Below are positions 22,150 to 34,011 of a stretch of 64,000 nucleotides of DNA, one piece after another. The notes beneath the pieces are model-generated. The model did not search any database, had not been told where the DNA came from, and saw only the letters and a program-made list of their open reading frames with translations. The position numbers and the translations under genes are program-made. The stretch's first letter is position 1. Each line of letters opens with the position of its first letter. The stretch is taken from assembly GCA_964017065.1 (NCBI GenBank), contig OZ024786.1, positions 13,135,469 through 13,199,468 on the forward strand, read 5' to 3'. This stretch comes from Haliclona indistincta. Taxonomy: Eukaryota > Porifera > Demospongiae > Haplosclerida > Chalinidae.

Positions 22150-23343
22150 TTTTGACTATGACGTTTCACCTCCACTGCTTAAAGCTTCAAAAACACTTAG
22201 TGATAGAGTAGCAGCAACTGTGTGCTGTCTTAAATACAGTAACTTGCATCACTTCAATGCACTGATCTGTCATTTGATTATTGTTTCGGTTGTATTGAAT
22301 GTATCAGTTACGTCAACCATTGTAGCTTGTGTCTGCTAAGTGTGTTCCTTTTTCCTTTCTGAAAGTAACTGTGAAAAGGATTATTTTTCCTGTGGGTATC
22401 AACTGTAGTGATACGTATTGTCAGAGAATAATTAATTCACACTTATCTGGCTAGATGCAGATGGCAATGCTAATTTTTCTATTTACTAGAGAACCAGCTC
22501 TTAAATGTGATTCTACAAGCTCACATATAGTTTCATTTAAGCTCAGTGTGTCTTGATATGAAAAATTGAGAGCGTGGTAGATTCAAGAGCATGATAAGAA
22601 ACCCATACAAACTATGAATATCATTACAAAACAGTGAATGTCATTAACGCTGCAGTCAGTCATGTAATGGTGAGTGTAAGATTGTGAAGTGGAAATGACC
22701 TTGCTGTCCAACAGACCATAGTAACGGCTTCATTCTCTTAGATAATGCACTCTTGTCATGAATATTAATTATTGTTTGAGGAGCGCATGTAGCTTTTGTT
22801 ACAGTAAAGCCGTGTTCACACTAGCACATTTAACCGAATCGAATCAGTAAGAAGTGCAAAATGTGGTTGTATCATTGAATTCTTCTTTGAAACCAGCTCT
22901 AGACTGTGTAAATTGTCTGTAAACCTGACAATACATGAAACTTGGCAAATCACTTGATGATGTTAGTCTGCTTGAGCTAAGTGACTGATGAAATCTCTTA
23001 TTTTTATTATCTTCTGTCTGTGCATGATCAAGTCTACCTACTTGACAGCTGTTAATCTTGTCTACAAGATCAATTTAGGCATGCCCACTTGGATAATGTG
23101 TAAGCCTATACAGCATATTGGCTGGGTGAGGCTTTGATTGTCTGAACATCCTTCCTCAAATTCAATTAAATTGGTCGTGAATTTCATTAAGTGTCTATGA
23201 ATCTCATTAGTTTTGAGCATGCAATTCGCTGTTAGCAGAACTGTCTTTAGACAAAATCTTTGAAGTATAGCAACTAAAAATGACACAATTTCAAACAATA
23301 CACAAGATGCATATTACATTCATACAACAGTTAACTGAGGATT
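22150..23343. other. Spacer; holds the Helitron empty site
   Basis: 22160-22400 is the counterpart of 18230-18347 joined to 19688-19870 and so preserves the pre-insertion state of the Helitron-like target. Beyond 22400 no gene, repeat or relic is recognised. Confidence 0.5.
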
Positions 23344-24424
23344 TTAAACCCTATTAATAACTTTATTGGTGTTTGCGACTTCCATTGGTAGATCATATAT
23401 TTGTTCATCAGGCTCAGGTTGCAACTGTTGGGCGAGAGCTCGAGGAAGAAGTTTCTCTTGTCGTGTTATTGGTAGACAGCGATACACCAGCAGCAGTACT
23501 ATGACAGTGATGACCACTATCAGCACAAAAATCTTCATGGCGCCCCACATTATTACTATAAGTATAAGCGGAATGCGAAGGCAGACGAGTGGGACAAAGG
23601 TATTTGACAGCAAATACATACCAAAGGCAGCCAAAAGAACTATTGCGCCAAGATTCGAAGTCACACAGCTGCAGTTAATACTAAAATTTCCACAATACTG
23701 AATGTTCATTGTGTAGAACAGAATGAACATGTACATAAGAACGAACGAGGCCCATAGCACAAACGCGGCAATGTCTTGCGAACCTGACTCGCAACTCAAT
23801 AAGTTGGTTGCTGTTGTTGCTTGCATGAATGAATTTACTATGATTGTGTAAATTGCATCGAATTCTACCAGCAAAGTCAAAGATTCAGCAGCAACAATCC
23901 ACTCTGGTACCAACTGGAGTTTAGCATCCGTAGTTCGGCGTTTCTTGATTATATTGGGCTGGTAGTATTTGGATATTAGGTATGGAATAAATCGGCAGAT
24001 CACCACTGTCATGCCTAGTAGAATAGGCTGAGTTATTCTTAGTGAATTCAGACAAGAATCATCACATTCAAACAATACTCTGGCAAGAATAGGGAAGTTT
24101 TTGCCCACGTAGTAAAATAGTCCAGCAAGGAAGTATGCTATATCGACAAACCAGACTACCTTTAAGCATTTGCAGTTTTTCTTCACATTGTGAATCACGA
24201 TGTAGCCAAATGCTATAATCAAGTAGATCAGTCCAAAGATGGTGAATATGATAAGCGAAGCAATTGTTGGAACAGCAAGTGGAAATACCGATAAGTTAAA
24301 ATGGCTACACAGTAGGACTATCAGCTTGATGTAGCTTCTCTTGAATGTCTGTGGTTGAATTTGAATTGCCTGCATACAACAATGTATTGCAATGAGACAA
24401 AATCAAGAAGCAGTAACTCACCAT
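23344..24424 (-). CDS. Array copy 5: multi-pass membrane protein, intact (~342 aa)
   Basis: ATG 24422-24424, intron 24370-24421 (GTGAGT donor), exon 2 24369-23344. N-terminus AIQIQPQTFKRS instead of VLKIQPQTFKSS. The core is the most diverged of the intact copies (FIPYLISKYYQPNIIKKRRTTDAK), so it escaped the homogenisation seen elsewhere. The TM3-TM4 outer loop is extended with CDDSC, matching copy 2. Tail SITRQEKLLPRALAQQLQPEPDEQ variant, ending ANTNKVINRV. Confidence 0.82.
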
Positions 24425-24918
24425 TTTAGAAATCTTCTGATCTTTGTCTGCGCTTGATAAGCAATTGTGGCTGTTATTTATACCTGGCTGTGGTGCATGC
24501 GCTGACATGCAATCCCAGACAAGATGAGTGACTGTGAATATAATTTTATCGACTAGACACGCAACCCAGCCATCCTGAAAAGTCTTATTACTTTAAAGTC
24601 ACACAGGCTTGAAGTACCAGTATAGGGATTAATGTGATTTTCAACAGACTGTAGTAGTACATGTCTGGTGTCAAATTTCACACTTTGGGTGTGACTGTAC
24701 AACTCAATTACAATACTCTGAAACTCATTGGGGAAAGTTCCAAAGGTACTATTTGATCTACTGACTTAACTGAGTCATGTTGCAGCATATATAAATATGA
24801 ATAACAGATTGATAATACATAATCATTGCCTCAATTACTATTTACACATACATTTTATTTTCAGCAAAGTCTACGTGTGTGCGTAATAAACCAGCACTAA
24901 CATAGTTATGTTTGAGCA
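24425..24918. other. Spacer with conserved 3'-flank block
   Basis: Contains the CACTTTGGGTGTGACTGTAC block (about 24690-24780) found downstream of each gene in the 24-43 kb part of the array. An AATAAA polyadenylation signal for copy 6 lies on the minus strand at 24854-24859. Confidence 0.5.
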
Positions 24919-25990
24919 CTAAGCATCAAGCTGCTTTTTCTCTTCGTCACCTACACGTACAACAGTTTCAAGTGGTATATCATTCAGTACATCTGGTTCA
25001 GGATGCAAGTGTTGGTAGAGAGCGCGAGGAAGAAGTTTCTCTTGTCTTGTCTTTGACAGACAGCGATACACCAGCAGCAGTACTATGACAGTGATGACCA
25101 CTATCAGCACAAGAACCTTCAAGATTATTTGAGTTATTGTTCGATTAATTATTAGATTAATTGAACAGATAAGTGGTAAGGTGTTGTTAGACAGTAAATA
25201 CATACCAAATGCCGCACAAAGAATCATTGCACAAAGGTTCGAAATAATACAACTTTTGTTAACGTTACAAATTCCACAATACTGAATGTTCATTGTGTAG
25301 TAGAGAATGAGTATGTACATGAGGACAAGCAAGGTCCACATCACCCATGCTCCTATCATTAGTGTAGCAGAACGGCAAGTAAACACTGGGACTGATTGAA
25401 AAAATGGATTTATTATGACGGTATATAATGCATCGAATTCCACCAGCAATGTCAAAGATTCAGCAGCAAGAATCCACTCTGGTACTAACTGGAGTTTGGC
25501 TTCTGTGGTTTGATGTTCTTTGGCTAGATTAGACTGGTAGTACTTGGATATGAAGAACGGAATAAACCGATAAAACACCACTACCATGCCTAGTAGAATA
25601 GGCTGAGCTACTGGAAAGGGCAAGTTTCTGCCAGCATAGTACAATAGTCCACCAAAGATGTATGCTGAATCAACTAACCAGGTAACCTTTAAGCATTTGC
25701 AATCTTCCCTAATGTTACGAATCAGAATGTAGATGATTGCCGTGGTCAAGTAGACAACTCCAAAGATACCGATCGCTGTGTATATACCAATTCTTAGAGC
25801 ATTAAGATTAAGGCTTGTTGGGGATCTTGATAATACTAGTGAGATGATGGACAGTAGCAGTGACATGACAAGGCTAAACACCAGAGCTATCAGCTTGATG
25901 TAGCTGCTCTTGAATGTCTGTGGCTGAATCTTGAGCACCTGCATGAACAGAACATACTTAATAATAATAAAGTTAAGAGCAGTTTACCAT
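24919..25990 (-). CDS. Array copy 6: multi-pass membrane protein, intact (~340 aa)
   Basis: ATG 25988-25990, intron 25939-25987 (GTAAAC donor), exon 2 25938-24919. TM1-TM2 outer loop SRSPTSLNLNALRIG. The invariant core RFIPFFISKYYQSNLAKEHQ through VEFDALY is complete. Tail ends VRVGDEEKKQLDA. It is the only copy of its subgroup (copies 6, 7, 8) with a canonical AATAAA about 60 bases past the stop; the others have changed bases there. Confidence 0.85.
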
Positions 25991-26184
25991 CCTTGTGGAA
26001 ACTGATTTTTGCCTGCACTGTAAGACTGGGTGACGATTACGTTCTTTAGTACACTGCTAGAATTGTATATAGATTACTATTCTTGTATGCTTGTTGCAAA
26101 TTTGTGTTGTGCCAAGTTACTTGTAACCGACTGGAGACTACATTCTGTGAACATGGTGATACACACTAACCTGACTAGCCTGAA

Positions 26185-26398
26185 TGCTTTTAAGTATTTA
26201 CCGTCTTGCCCTGTATTATAAATCACAATATTATAGATAGAAGAGAGATCAAGTAGGCAACTCCAATGTTAAGGAATACAGTATGAAAAGAAATCGCTCC
26301 AAGAGTGTTGTCACAAGAATAACAAATACAATAATTATTTGAAAAGACTACACAACAGAGCTATCAGTTTGATGTAGTTGCTCTTGAATGTCTGTGGC
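26185..26398 (-). pseudogene. Relic: exon 2 first third of an array gene
   Basis: Degenerate complement of the stretch from the TM2-TM3 loop back to LKIQPQ, ending at TGTGGC. Flanked by two direct copies of a ~55-bp segment (GCCAAGTTACTTGTA...GAACATGGTGATACACA). The same relic recurs at 29695 and 32680, so it belongs to the duplicated unit. Confidence 0.65.
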
Positions 26399-26474
26399 GC
26401 CAAGTTACTTGTAGCAGACTGCAGACTACATGCTGTGAACATGGTGATACACAGCTCGTGTTCAAGTACACTTA

Positions 26475-26868
26475 GACCATACCACGTGTCTTTCAACCAA
26501 TCAGATCGCTCAAAAAGTGTGCATTAAATAGCTTAATGCACACTTTTATTAATGCACCTCGCGGATTAAGTTCTTAATGCACACTTTTATTAACGCGCAC
26601 TTTATTAATGCACACTTTTAGGTAAACAAAGCGAACAAAATAGCAAGCACTCGGTCGGAAAGTCACCTGGTATGGTCTAAAACGTTTAGACCACACTAGG
26701 CGGTGCATTACGCGATATAAAGCACTCGGGCGTCGTCAATAACGGTCTCGAACGCGTGATAATGCACTCGCCTTCGGCTCGTGCATTATCAACGCGTTCT
26801 CGACCGTTATTGACCCCACCCTCGTGCATTATATCGCGTAATGCACCGCCTAGTGTGGTCTAAATATT
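26475..26868. mobile_element. Nested inverted-repeat insertion with paralogous empty site
   Basis: The paralogous segment near 29990 reads ACACTTATACACTG without insertion; here ACTTA is duplicated at 26470-26474 and 26869-26873. The insertion contains one inverted pair (TTAGACCATACCA near 26472 / TGGTATGGTCTAA near 26671) followed by a near-perfect palindrome (about 26687-26867, arms starting TTTAGACCACACTAGGCGG, centre near 26775). Repeated TTAATGCACACTTTTATTAA units lie in the first part. It looks like two related MITEs side by side. Superfamily not recognised. Confidence 0.7.
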
Positions 26869-26873
26869 ACTTA

Positions 26874-27385
26874 TACACTGATGAATACTCCTGATCTAGC
26901 TTTTAACACATATCTCTTGCAAATTGCGCCTCTACAAGTTGATACATGCAATATAGAGTGTCTTTGTAGTGGAGAGTAGGAAAACTTTTGGGCTATTGCT
27001 TTGAAAGGCATGCGTGAAGTTATCACCTAATGCATCTGATGTCATGATCATATCGTTGCTAACACTCATGCTTTAGTTTGAACAAGTTTTTGTAAAGGTT
27101 ATAATGAATTGTGATTTTCTACAAACTATATAGTAGTACTGATTCCTCACTTTGGGTGTGACTGTACAACTCGATTGCAATACTCTGAAACTCATTGGGG
27201 GCAGTTCCAAGGTACTATTTGATCTACTGACTTAACTAAAAAACTAAGTCATGTTACAGCATACTTCATAAGACTAACTGATTTTTATCATTGCTTCGAT
27301 TACTACTTACACATACATTATATTTTCAGCAATGTCACTATGTGTGTGCGTAATAAACCAGCAGTAACATAGTTATGTTTGAGCA
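26874..27385. other. Spacer with conserved 3'-flank block
   Basis: Second copy of the segment seen at 30000-30400 and 33100-33350, including the block near 27150. No gene. Confidence 0.5.
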
Positions 27386-27997
27386 CTAAGCATCATGAAG
27401 CTGCTTTTTCTCTTCATCACCTACACGTGCAATAGTTTCAAGTGGTAGATCATTCTGTACATCTTGTTCAGGATGCAAGTGTTGGTAGAGAGCGCGAGGA
27501 AGAAATTTCTCTTGTCTTGTCTTTGACAGACAGCGATACACCAGCAGCAGTGCTATGACCGTGATGGCCACTATCAGGACAAGAATCTTCAAGATTATTT
27601 TCGATACTAATAGATTAATTGGGTTAATTGAACAGGTAAGTGGTAAGGTGTTGTTAGACAGTAAATACATACCAAATGCCGCACAAAGAATCATTGCACA
27701 AAGGTTCGAAATAATACAACTTTTGTTGACGTCACAATTTCCACAATACTGAATGTTCATTGTGTAGTAGAGAATGAGTATGTACATGAGGACAAGCAAG
27801 GTCCACATCACTATCAATGGTGCAGCAGAACGGCAAGTAAACACTGGGAATTGAAAAAATGGATTTATTATGACGGTATATAATGCATCGAATTCCACCA
27901 GCAATGTAAAAGATTCAGCAGCAAGAATCCACTCTGGTACCAACTGGAGTTTGGCTTCTGTGGTTTGATGTTCTTTGGCTAGATTAGACTGGTAGTA

Positions 27998-29053
27998 TGT
28001 CACCGGGAACTTGGTCCGGCGGGGAATTTGGTCCGTCGGACCAAAATCCCCGGGAGGTGTGGTCCGGCGGACCGGATTCCCCAACTTGGTGTTATGGGAA
28101 TTATGGTCCGGGAACGGGGAAATTGGTCCGGGCAGTTTTTGTCGGCTTGCGCGGTTGCTACATGCAAGCCTAGGCTCTAATTATTATTGCTGCAACTGGA
28201 TTTGACCAATCAGAAGACATGGTCGGCAGTCTACGCGGTCGGCAGTCTACTCAACGCGACCATGACTGACTCTGAGGAGCACGACGCCGGCTGTGACGAT
28301 GGACTGTGACAATGGAACACTTATCATCCACAAATTACTGTGGATATACCTGAGGTGCAGCAACAACGTGGTTCTAATGACTGTGGGCTTTTTGCCATTG
28401 CGTTCGCCACATCCATTCTTAAAGGAGAAGATCCATCATCTGTTAAGTATTTGCAGAGCAGCATGCGACAGCACCTAGTATCTTGTTTAGAAAAACAGTG
28501 CATGACGGTGTTTCCCAGGCAGCAGGGGCGTCGGAGAAAGCTAAATCATATTTCTGTGCAAGAGATTATTCCTGTTTATTGCTTGTGCCGCCTCCCAAAA
28601 TCTGGTCGAATGGCAGAGTGTACTATTTGTGGAGAGAACTACCACAGGTAGTGTGTCGGCATCATCAAGAAGCCTTTCTGTTGTTCACATTGCTATGAAA
28701 GTTGAATAATAATAATTATAGTTGTTGAAAAATACGGGGCAGAATGCATAGAGATAAGCTTAAGTGTATTATACAAGACATCGTACATAGGACGTTGTCG
28801 GGGACTACATAGAATAGTAGTGCAGCGCGTTTGCCGAGTGGGAAGATTAGATTTACTGATAACAAGGCGTGTAGCGCTATATATAGCGACGAGCAAAGGC
28901 GCTATAGGCTTCGCTAGCTACCCAGACCAAAATTGCTAGGCCAGACCAAAATCTCTAGTAAATTTGGTCCGTCCGGACCAAAATCCCTGACGGCTACGAC
29001 GGGGATTTTGGTCCGACCGGACTAAAAGTACCCGGACCAGATGTCCAGTGACA
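27998..29053 (+). mobile_element. TGT...ACA DNA transposon with 4-bp target duplication
   Basis: Ends TGTCACCGGGAACTTGGTCC and (reverse complement of the right end) TGTCACTGGACATCTGGTCC, 15 of 20 identical. Target duplication AGTA at 27994-27997 and 29054-29057. Both ends are built of many GGTCCG/CGGACC and GGGGATTTTGGTCC motifs in both orientations. TGT...ACA termini with 4-bp duplications are described for Ginger-type integrase-related transposons, which can carry accessory protease and PHD genes; that assignment is inference, as no transposase is present here. Confidence 0.8.
28316..28651 (+). pseudogene. Ulp1/C48 protease and PHD-finger gene fragment in the transposon
   Basis: The frame reads VDIPEVQQQRGSNDCGLFAIAFATSIL: the Gln and Asp-Cys-Gly part of a Ulp1/SENP cysteine protease active site. 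The upstream His/Asp part is missing. It continues into YCLCRLP...ECTICGENYHR, the first half of a PHD-type zinc finger; a TAG then precedes CVGIIKKPFCCSHC, so the finger is cut by a stop. A C-terminal remnant of a transposon-borne protein, not a host SUMO protease. Confidence 0.75.
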
Positions 29054-29694
29054 AGTACTTGGATATGAAGAACGGAATAAACCGATAAATCAACACTACC
29101 ATGCCTAGTAGGATGGGCGTTGCTACTGGTAAGTGCAAGTTTCTGCCAGCATAGTACAATAGCCCACCAAAGATGTATGCTGAATCAACTAACCAGGTAA
29201 CTTTTAAGCATTTGCAATCTTCCCTAATGTTACGAATCAGAATGTAGATGATTGCCGTGGTCAAGTAGACAACTCCAAAGATACCGATCGCTGTGAATAT
29301 ACCAATTCTTAGAGCATTAAGATTAAAGCTTGTTGGGGATCTTGATAATACTAGTGAGATGATGGACAGTAGCAGTGACATGACAAGGCTAAACACCAGA
29401 GCTATCAGCTTGATGTAGCTGCTCTTGAATGTCTGTGGTTGAATCTTGAGCACCTGCATGAATAGAATATAATTAATAATAATAAAGTTAAGAGCAGTTT
29501 ACCATCCTTGTGGAAACTGATTTTTGCCTGCACTGTAAGACTGGGTGACGATTACGTGCTTTAGTACACTGCAAGAAATTGTATATAGATTATTATACTT
29601 GTATGCTTGTTGCAAATTTGTGTTGTGCCAAGTTACTTGTAACCGACTGGAGACTACATTCTGTGAACATGGTGATACACACTAACCTGACTAG

Positions 29695-29925
29695 CCTGAA
29701 TGCTTTTAAGTATTTACCGTCTTGCTCTGTATTATAAATCACAATATTATAGATAGAAGAGAGATCAAGTAGGCAACTCCAATTTTAAGGAATGCAGTAT
29801 GAAAAGAAATCGCTCCAACAGTCGTTGGGAGTGTTATCACAAGAATAACAAATACAATAATTATTTGAAAAGACTATACAGCAGAGCTATCAGTTTGATG
29901 TAGCTGCTCTTGAATGTCTGTGGCG
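29695..29925 (-). pseudogene. Relic: exon 2 first third of an array gene (second copy)
   Basis: Same relic as 26185-26398, with the same flanking direct repeats, upstream of copy 7. It keeps CAGTCGTTGGGAGTGTTATCACAAG, part of which is deleted in the 26.2 kb relic. Confidence 0.65.
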
Positions 29926-30499
29926 CCAAGTTACTTGTAGCAGACTGCAGACTACATGCTGTGAACATGGTGATACACAGCTCGTGTTCAAGCACACTTA
30001 TACACTGTTGAATTCTCCTGATCTAGCTTTTAACACACATCTCTTGCAAATTGCGCCTCTACAAGTTGATACATGCAATATAGAGTGTCTTTGTAGTGGA
30101 GAGTAGGAAAACTTTTGGGCTATTGCTTTATAATATTGAAAGGCATGCGTGAAGTTACCACCTAATGCATCTGATGTCATGATAATATTGTTGCTAACAC
30201 TCATGCTTTAGTTAGAACAAGTTTTGTAAAGGTTACAGTGTATTGTGATTTTCTACAGACTATAGTAGTTACTGATTCCTCACTTTGGGTGTGACTGTAC
30301 AACTCGATTGCAATACTCTGAAACTCATTGGGGGGCTGTTCCAAGGTACTATTTGATCTACTGACTTAACTAAATCATGTTGCAGCATACTTCATAATAA
30401 TAACTGATTGATAATTATCATTGTAGCTCAGGAAGCTCTAAGATCAAAGGCACCGCTAGTGGAATATATCCCATACCACTGCAGATTTCAGGGCAATAC

Positions 30500-30612
30500 T
30501 TATATCCCTCAGGAAGTAGTTCTACTTCCTGGGGAATATATATATCGCCCAGGAAGTCACGCTCACTTCCTGGGGAATATATATATCCTCCAGGAAGTCA
30601 GCTGACTTCAAA
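30500..30612. repeat. Three tandem CAGGAAGT/ACTTCCTG hairpins
   Basis: Inverted pairs CAGGAAGTAG...CTACTTCCTG, CAGGAAGTCA...TCACTTCCTG and CAGGAAGTCAGCTGACTTC recur at about 40-bp spacing, separated by GGGAATATATATATC. CAGGAAGT matches the ETS-family core GGAA consensus, so the array presents several such sites on both strands. Confidence 0.75.
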
Positions 30613-31194
30613 AAGTTACCTCCCACTTACCCCTCCGTACGAAAGGAGGAGAGGCTGGCTTCACAGAAAGTGAAGCCGAAGTTGCCTTTGAAGAGTTTGC
30701 GGCGATTTTATAGCACTAAAGTTTCATGACACTTGTGGGACACAAATAGTGCGAAAAATGGCGTCTTGAACTTGTGGACAACAAAATAAACCAGCCATAA
30801 TCATGTAAAGGGAACTATTTGCAGCATCTAAAAGCACGACTAAGTTTGGAGCATCAACCAAGCTCGTCGGGAGGGCCAAGCTCAAGCTTAGCAAAGAACG
30901 CGTTACTCGAGACAAACGCCGGGACCGTTCGACAGTGACGAACGACGCCGGTCACTGAATGGCTGGACAAACTACTGCAACCTAGGTTTGTTAAGCTGCA
31001 AAGGCTACATAACTAAACTGCAGGACCCACACGTATGCCTCAGCGAGGCTTACCGTTGCTGTCAGTTCTTCGGGCGGTCAACCAATGATCACTCGCGTAC
31101 TCGACAAAGTTGGCTTATTCAGGTTAGTAAACGAACTAAAGTGTGCAGAAAGCCAGTCTTGCTGTTGGATCTTAGAGCTTTCTGAGCTACAAAA

Positions 31195-31332
31195 TGGTTA
31201 ACCCATGGGTTCCTCGGCAGTATGGAATATACCCTCGGCGGTTAATTATACCGCCCTCGGGCTACGCCCTCGGGCGGTATAATTAACCAGCCTCGGGTAT
31301 ATCCCATACCGCCTCGGAACCCATGGGTTAAC
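31195..31332. repeat. Long palindrome
   Basis: Arms about 31196-31258 and 31272-31331: GGTTAACCCATGGGTTCC at the outer ends, GGTTAATTATACCGCCC and its complement at the inner ends, around a short centre CTCGGGCTACGCCCTCG. Confidence 0.8.
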
Positions 31333-31431
31333 CTATACTTGCCTCAATTACTATTTACACATACATTATATTTTCAGCAAAGTCTACGTGTGTGCGTATT
31401 AAACCAGCAGTAACATAGTTATGTTTGAGCA

Positions 31432-32498
31432 CTAAGCATCCAACTGCTTTTTCTCTTCATCACCTTCACGTACAACAGATTCAAGTGGTAGATCATTCTG
31501 TACATCTGGTTCAGGATGCAAGTGTTGGTAGAGAGTGCGAGGAAGAAGTTTCTCTTGTCTTGTCTTTGACAGACAGCGATACACCAGCAGCAGTACTATG
31601 ACAGTGATGACCACTATCAACACAAGAACCTTCAAGATTATATGCGATACTAATAGATTAATTGGGTTAATTGAACAGATAAGTGGCAAGTTGTTGTTAG
31701 ACAGTAAGTACATACCAAATGCCGCACAAAGAATCATTGCACAAAGGTTCGAAATAATACAACTTTTGTTGACGTCACAATTTCCACAATACTGAATGTT
31801 CATTGTGTAGTAGAGAATGAGTATGTACATGAGGACAAGCAAGGTCCACATCACCCATGCTCCTATCACTGGTGCAGCAGACAGGCAAGTAATCACTGGG
31901 AATTGAAAAAATGGATTGATTATGACGGTATATAACGCATCAAATTCCACCAACAATGTCAAAGATTCAGCAGCAAGAATCCACTCTGGTACCAACTGGA
32001 GTTTGGCTTCTGTGGTTTGATGTTCTTTGGCTAGATTAGACTGGTAGTACTTGGATATGAAGAACGGAATAAACCGATAAAACACCACTGCCATGCCTAG
32101 TAGAATGGGCGTTGCTACTGGTAAGTGCAAGTTTCTGCCAACGTAGTACAATAGTCCACCAAAGACGTATGCTGAATCAACTAACCAGGTAACTTTTAAG
32201 CATTTGCAGTCTTTCCTAATGTTACGAATCAGAATGTAGATGATTGCCGTGATCAAGTAGACAACTCCAAAGATACTGAACGCTGTGTATCGACCAACTC
32301 TTGCAGCATTAAGATTAAAGCTTAGCCGGTATCTTGATAATGCTAGTGAAATGATGTACAGTAGCAGTGACATGACAAGGCTGAACACCAGAGCGATCAG
32401 CTTGATGTAGCCGCTCTTGAATGTCTGTGGCTGAATCTTGAGCACCTGCATGAATAGAACATACTTAATAATAATACAGTTAAGAACATGTTTACCAT
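31432..32498 (-). CDS. Array copy 8: multi-pass membrane protein, intact (~338 aa)
   Basis: ATG 32496-32498, intron 32446-32495 (GTAAAC), exon 2 32445-31432. The intron happens to be open in frame, which lengthens the raw open frame to 32526; the shorter spliced start is chosen because it is shared by all copies. Closest to copies 6 and 7 (SINPINLLVSHIILKVLVLIVVI segment). Outer loop 1 is SRYRLSFNLNAARVG. Tail ends VREGDEEKKQLDA. Confidence 0.85.
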
Positions 32499-32679
32499 CT
32501 TTGTGGAAACTGATTCTTTCCTGCACTGTAAGACTGGGTGATGTTGATGTGCTTTAGTACACTGCAAGAACTGTATGTACTTGTATGCCTGTTGCAAATT
32601 TGTGTTGTGCCAAGTTACTTGTAACCGACTGGAGACTACATTCTGTGAACATGGTGATACACACTAACCTGACTAATCT

Positions 32680-32972
32680 GAATGCTTTTAAGCATTTGCC
32701 GCCTTGCTTTGATTTGTAAATCAAAATATAGATAGAAGGGATATCAAGTATAGGCAACTCCAATTTTAGTGAATACAGTATGAGAAGAAATTGCCCCAGC
32801 ATGCAGTCGTCGGGAATGTTGTCACAAGAATATAAATTAGCAGTTATTTGAATAGACTACACAGCAGACCTATCAGCTTGATGTAGCTGCTCTTGAATTT
32901 CTGTGGCTGAATCTTGAGTACCTGTATGAATAGAACATGCTTATTAATAATACAGTTAAGAACATGTTTACC
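32680..32972 (-). pseudogene. Relic: 5' part of an array gene with its ATG exon
   Basis: Third version of the 26.2/29.7 kb relic, but more complete at its 5' side: it retains CAGGTACTCAAGATTCAGCC (degenerate), the short intron and ATGGTAAAC near 32970. A frame-preserved gene is not present. Confidence 0.65.
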
Positions 32973-33599
32973 ATCTTTGGTGAAAACTGATTTTTGCCTG
33001 TGTTGCAAAATTTGCATTGTGCCAAGTTACTTGTAGCAGACTGCAGACTACATTCTGTGAACATGGTGATACACAGCTCGTGTTCAAGTACACATACACA
33101 CTGATGAATTCTCCTGATCTAGCTTTTAACGCACATCTCTTGCAAATTACGCCTCTACAATTTGATACATACATGCTAGAGTGTCACTGTAGTGGAGAGT
33201 AGGAAAACTTTTGGGCTATTGCTTTATATGTTGTAAAGCATGCGCGAAGTAACCACCTATAGCGCATCTGATGTCATGATCATATCGTTGCTAACACTCA
33301 TGCTTTAGTTGGAACAATTTTTTGTATAGTTTTCAGTGTATTACAGCAAAAGCTTAACATTCCAAGGAGCATAATAGGTGCATAATCCCTATTATGCTCT
33401 TGTTGCGATTCTAGACATGAGTGGCTATGAATATGATTTTATTGCCTAGTCATGCAGTCCACGTGTCAGCCATTAATTTTACGATGCATTGAACTCAATG
33501 TGTACGCTCAAGTAAAATATACGAGTTGCTTAAGAGCTACTTGCTTCAGGCTCACGTGTGAGTATGAACTTGCTCGTGACCGGTACTGTAGCTACATGT

Positions 33600-33700
33600 T
33601 TAGTAGAATAGGCTGTGAAAGTGGTAAGGGCATGTTTCTGCCCACATAGTACGATAGTCCACTAAAGATGTACATTACCTCAACTAACTTGACTATATAT
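33600..33700 (-). pseudogene. Relic of the array gene TM3-TM4 region
   Basis: Degenerate complement of the coding for YYVGR..P..QPILLG (TAGTAGAATAGGCTGTGAAAG... on plus). Isolated fragment. Confidence 0.6.
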
Positions 33701-34011
33701 TACGTTAAGCTCTTTTAAACTGTGAAGCTCCATTACATGTATAGATTACATTAACGTGATTTTCTACAGACTATAGTTGTACTGTTAAATTCCACGCTTT
33801 GGGTGGGACTGTACAACTCAATTACAATACTCTGAAACTCAGTTCCAAAGGTACTATTCGATCTACTGAGTCATGTTGCAGTATAGTTACATATGAATAA
33901 CTGATTGATAATTATATTGCTTCGATTATTACTTAAACATACATGATACTTTCAGCAGAGTCACTACGTGTGTGCGTAGTAGACCAGCAGTAACATCGTT
34001 ATCTGTAAGCA

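Larger units (their letters stand above)
27386..29505 (-). pseudogene. Array copy 7: split by a transposon
   Basis: The 5' half runs from ATG 29503-29505 (intron 29454-29502, GTAAAC) and exon 2 from 29453 to 29054. The 3' half resumes at 27997 and runs to 27386. They are separated by a 1056-bp element at 27998-29053. A 4-bp duplication (AGTA) flanks it; removing the element and one AGTA leaves the frame uninterrupted through KYYQSNL. There is no other stop in either half, so the insertion is recent relative to the duplication. Closest to copies 6 and 8. Confidence 0.85.
30424..31340. mobile_element. ~917-bp insertion with hairpin ends, empty site known
   Basis: Related spacers (24826-24850, 27270-27300) run ATCATTGCCTCAATTAC; here the break falls after ATCATTG and the sequence resumes at GCCTCAATTAC, with a possible TTG duplication. 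The left end holds three hairpins (30500-30612), the right end a long palindrome (31195-31332). The interior is GC-richer than its surroundings and has no recognisable protein. Probably a non-autonomous DNA element, class unknown. Confidence 0.7.

Noticed and set aside
28340..28651. Possible host SUMO protease gene
   Set aside because: Only the C-terminal catalytic piece is present, it ends in a stop inside a PHD finger and it lies within transposon ends with a target duplication.
31432..32526. Longer start for array copy 8 (and similarly copy 15)
   Set aside because: The extra N-terminal residues are translated intron; donor and acceptor are conserved across the family.
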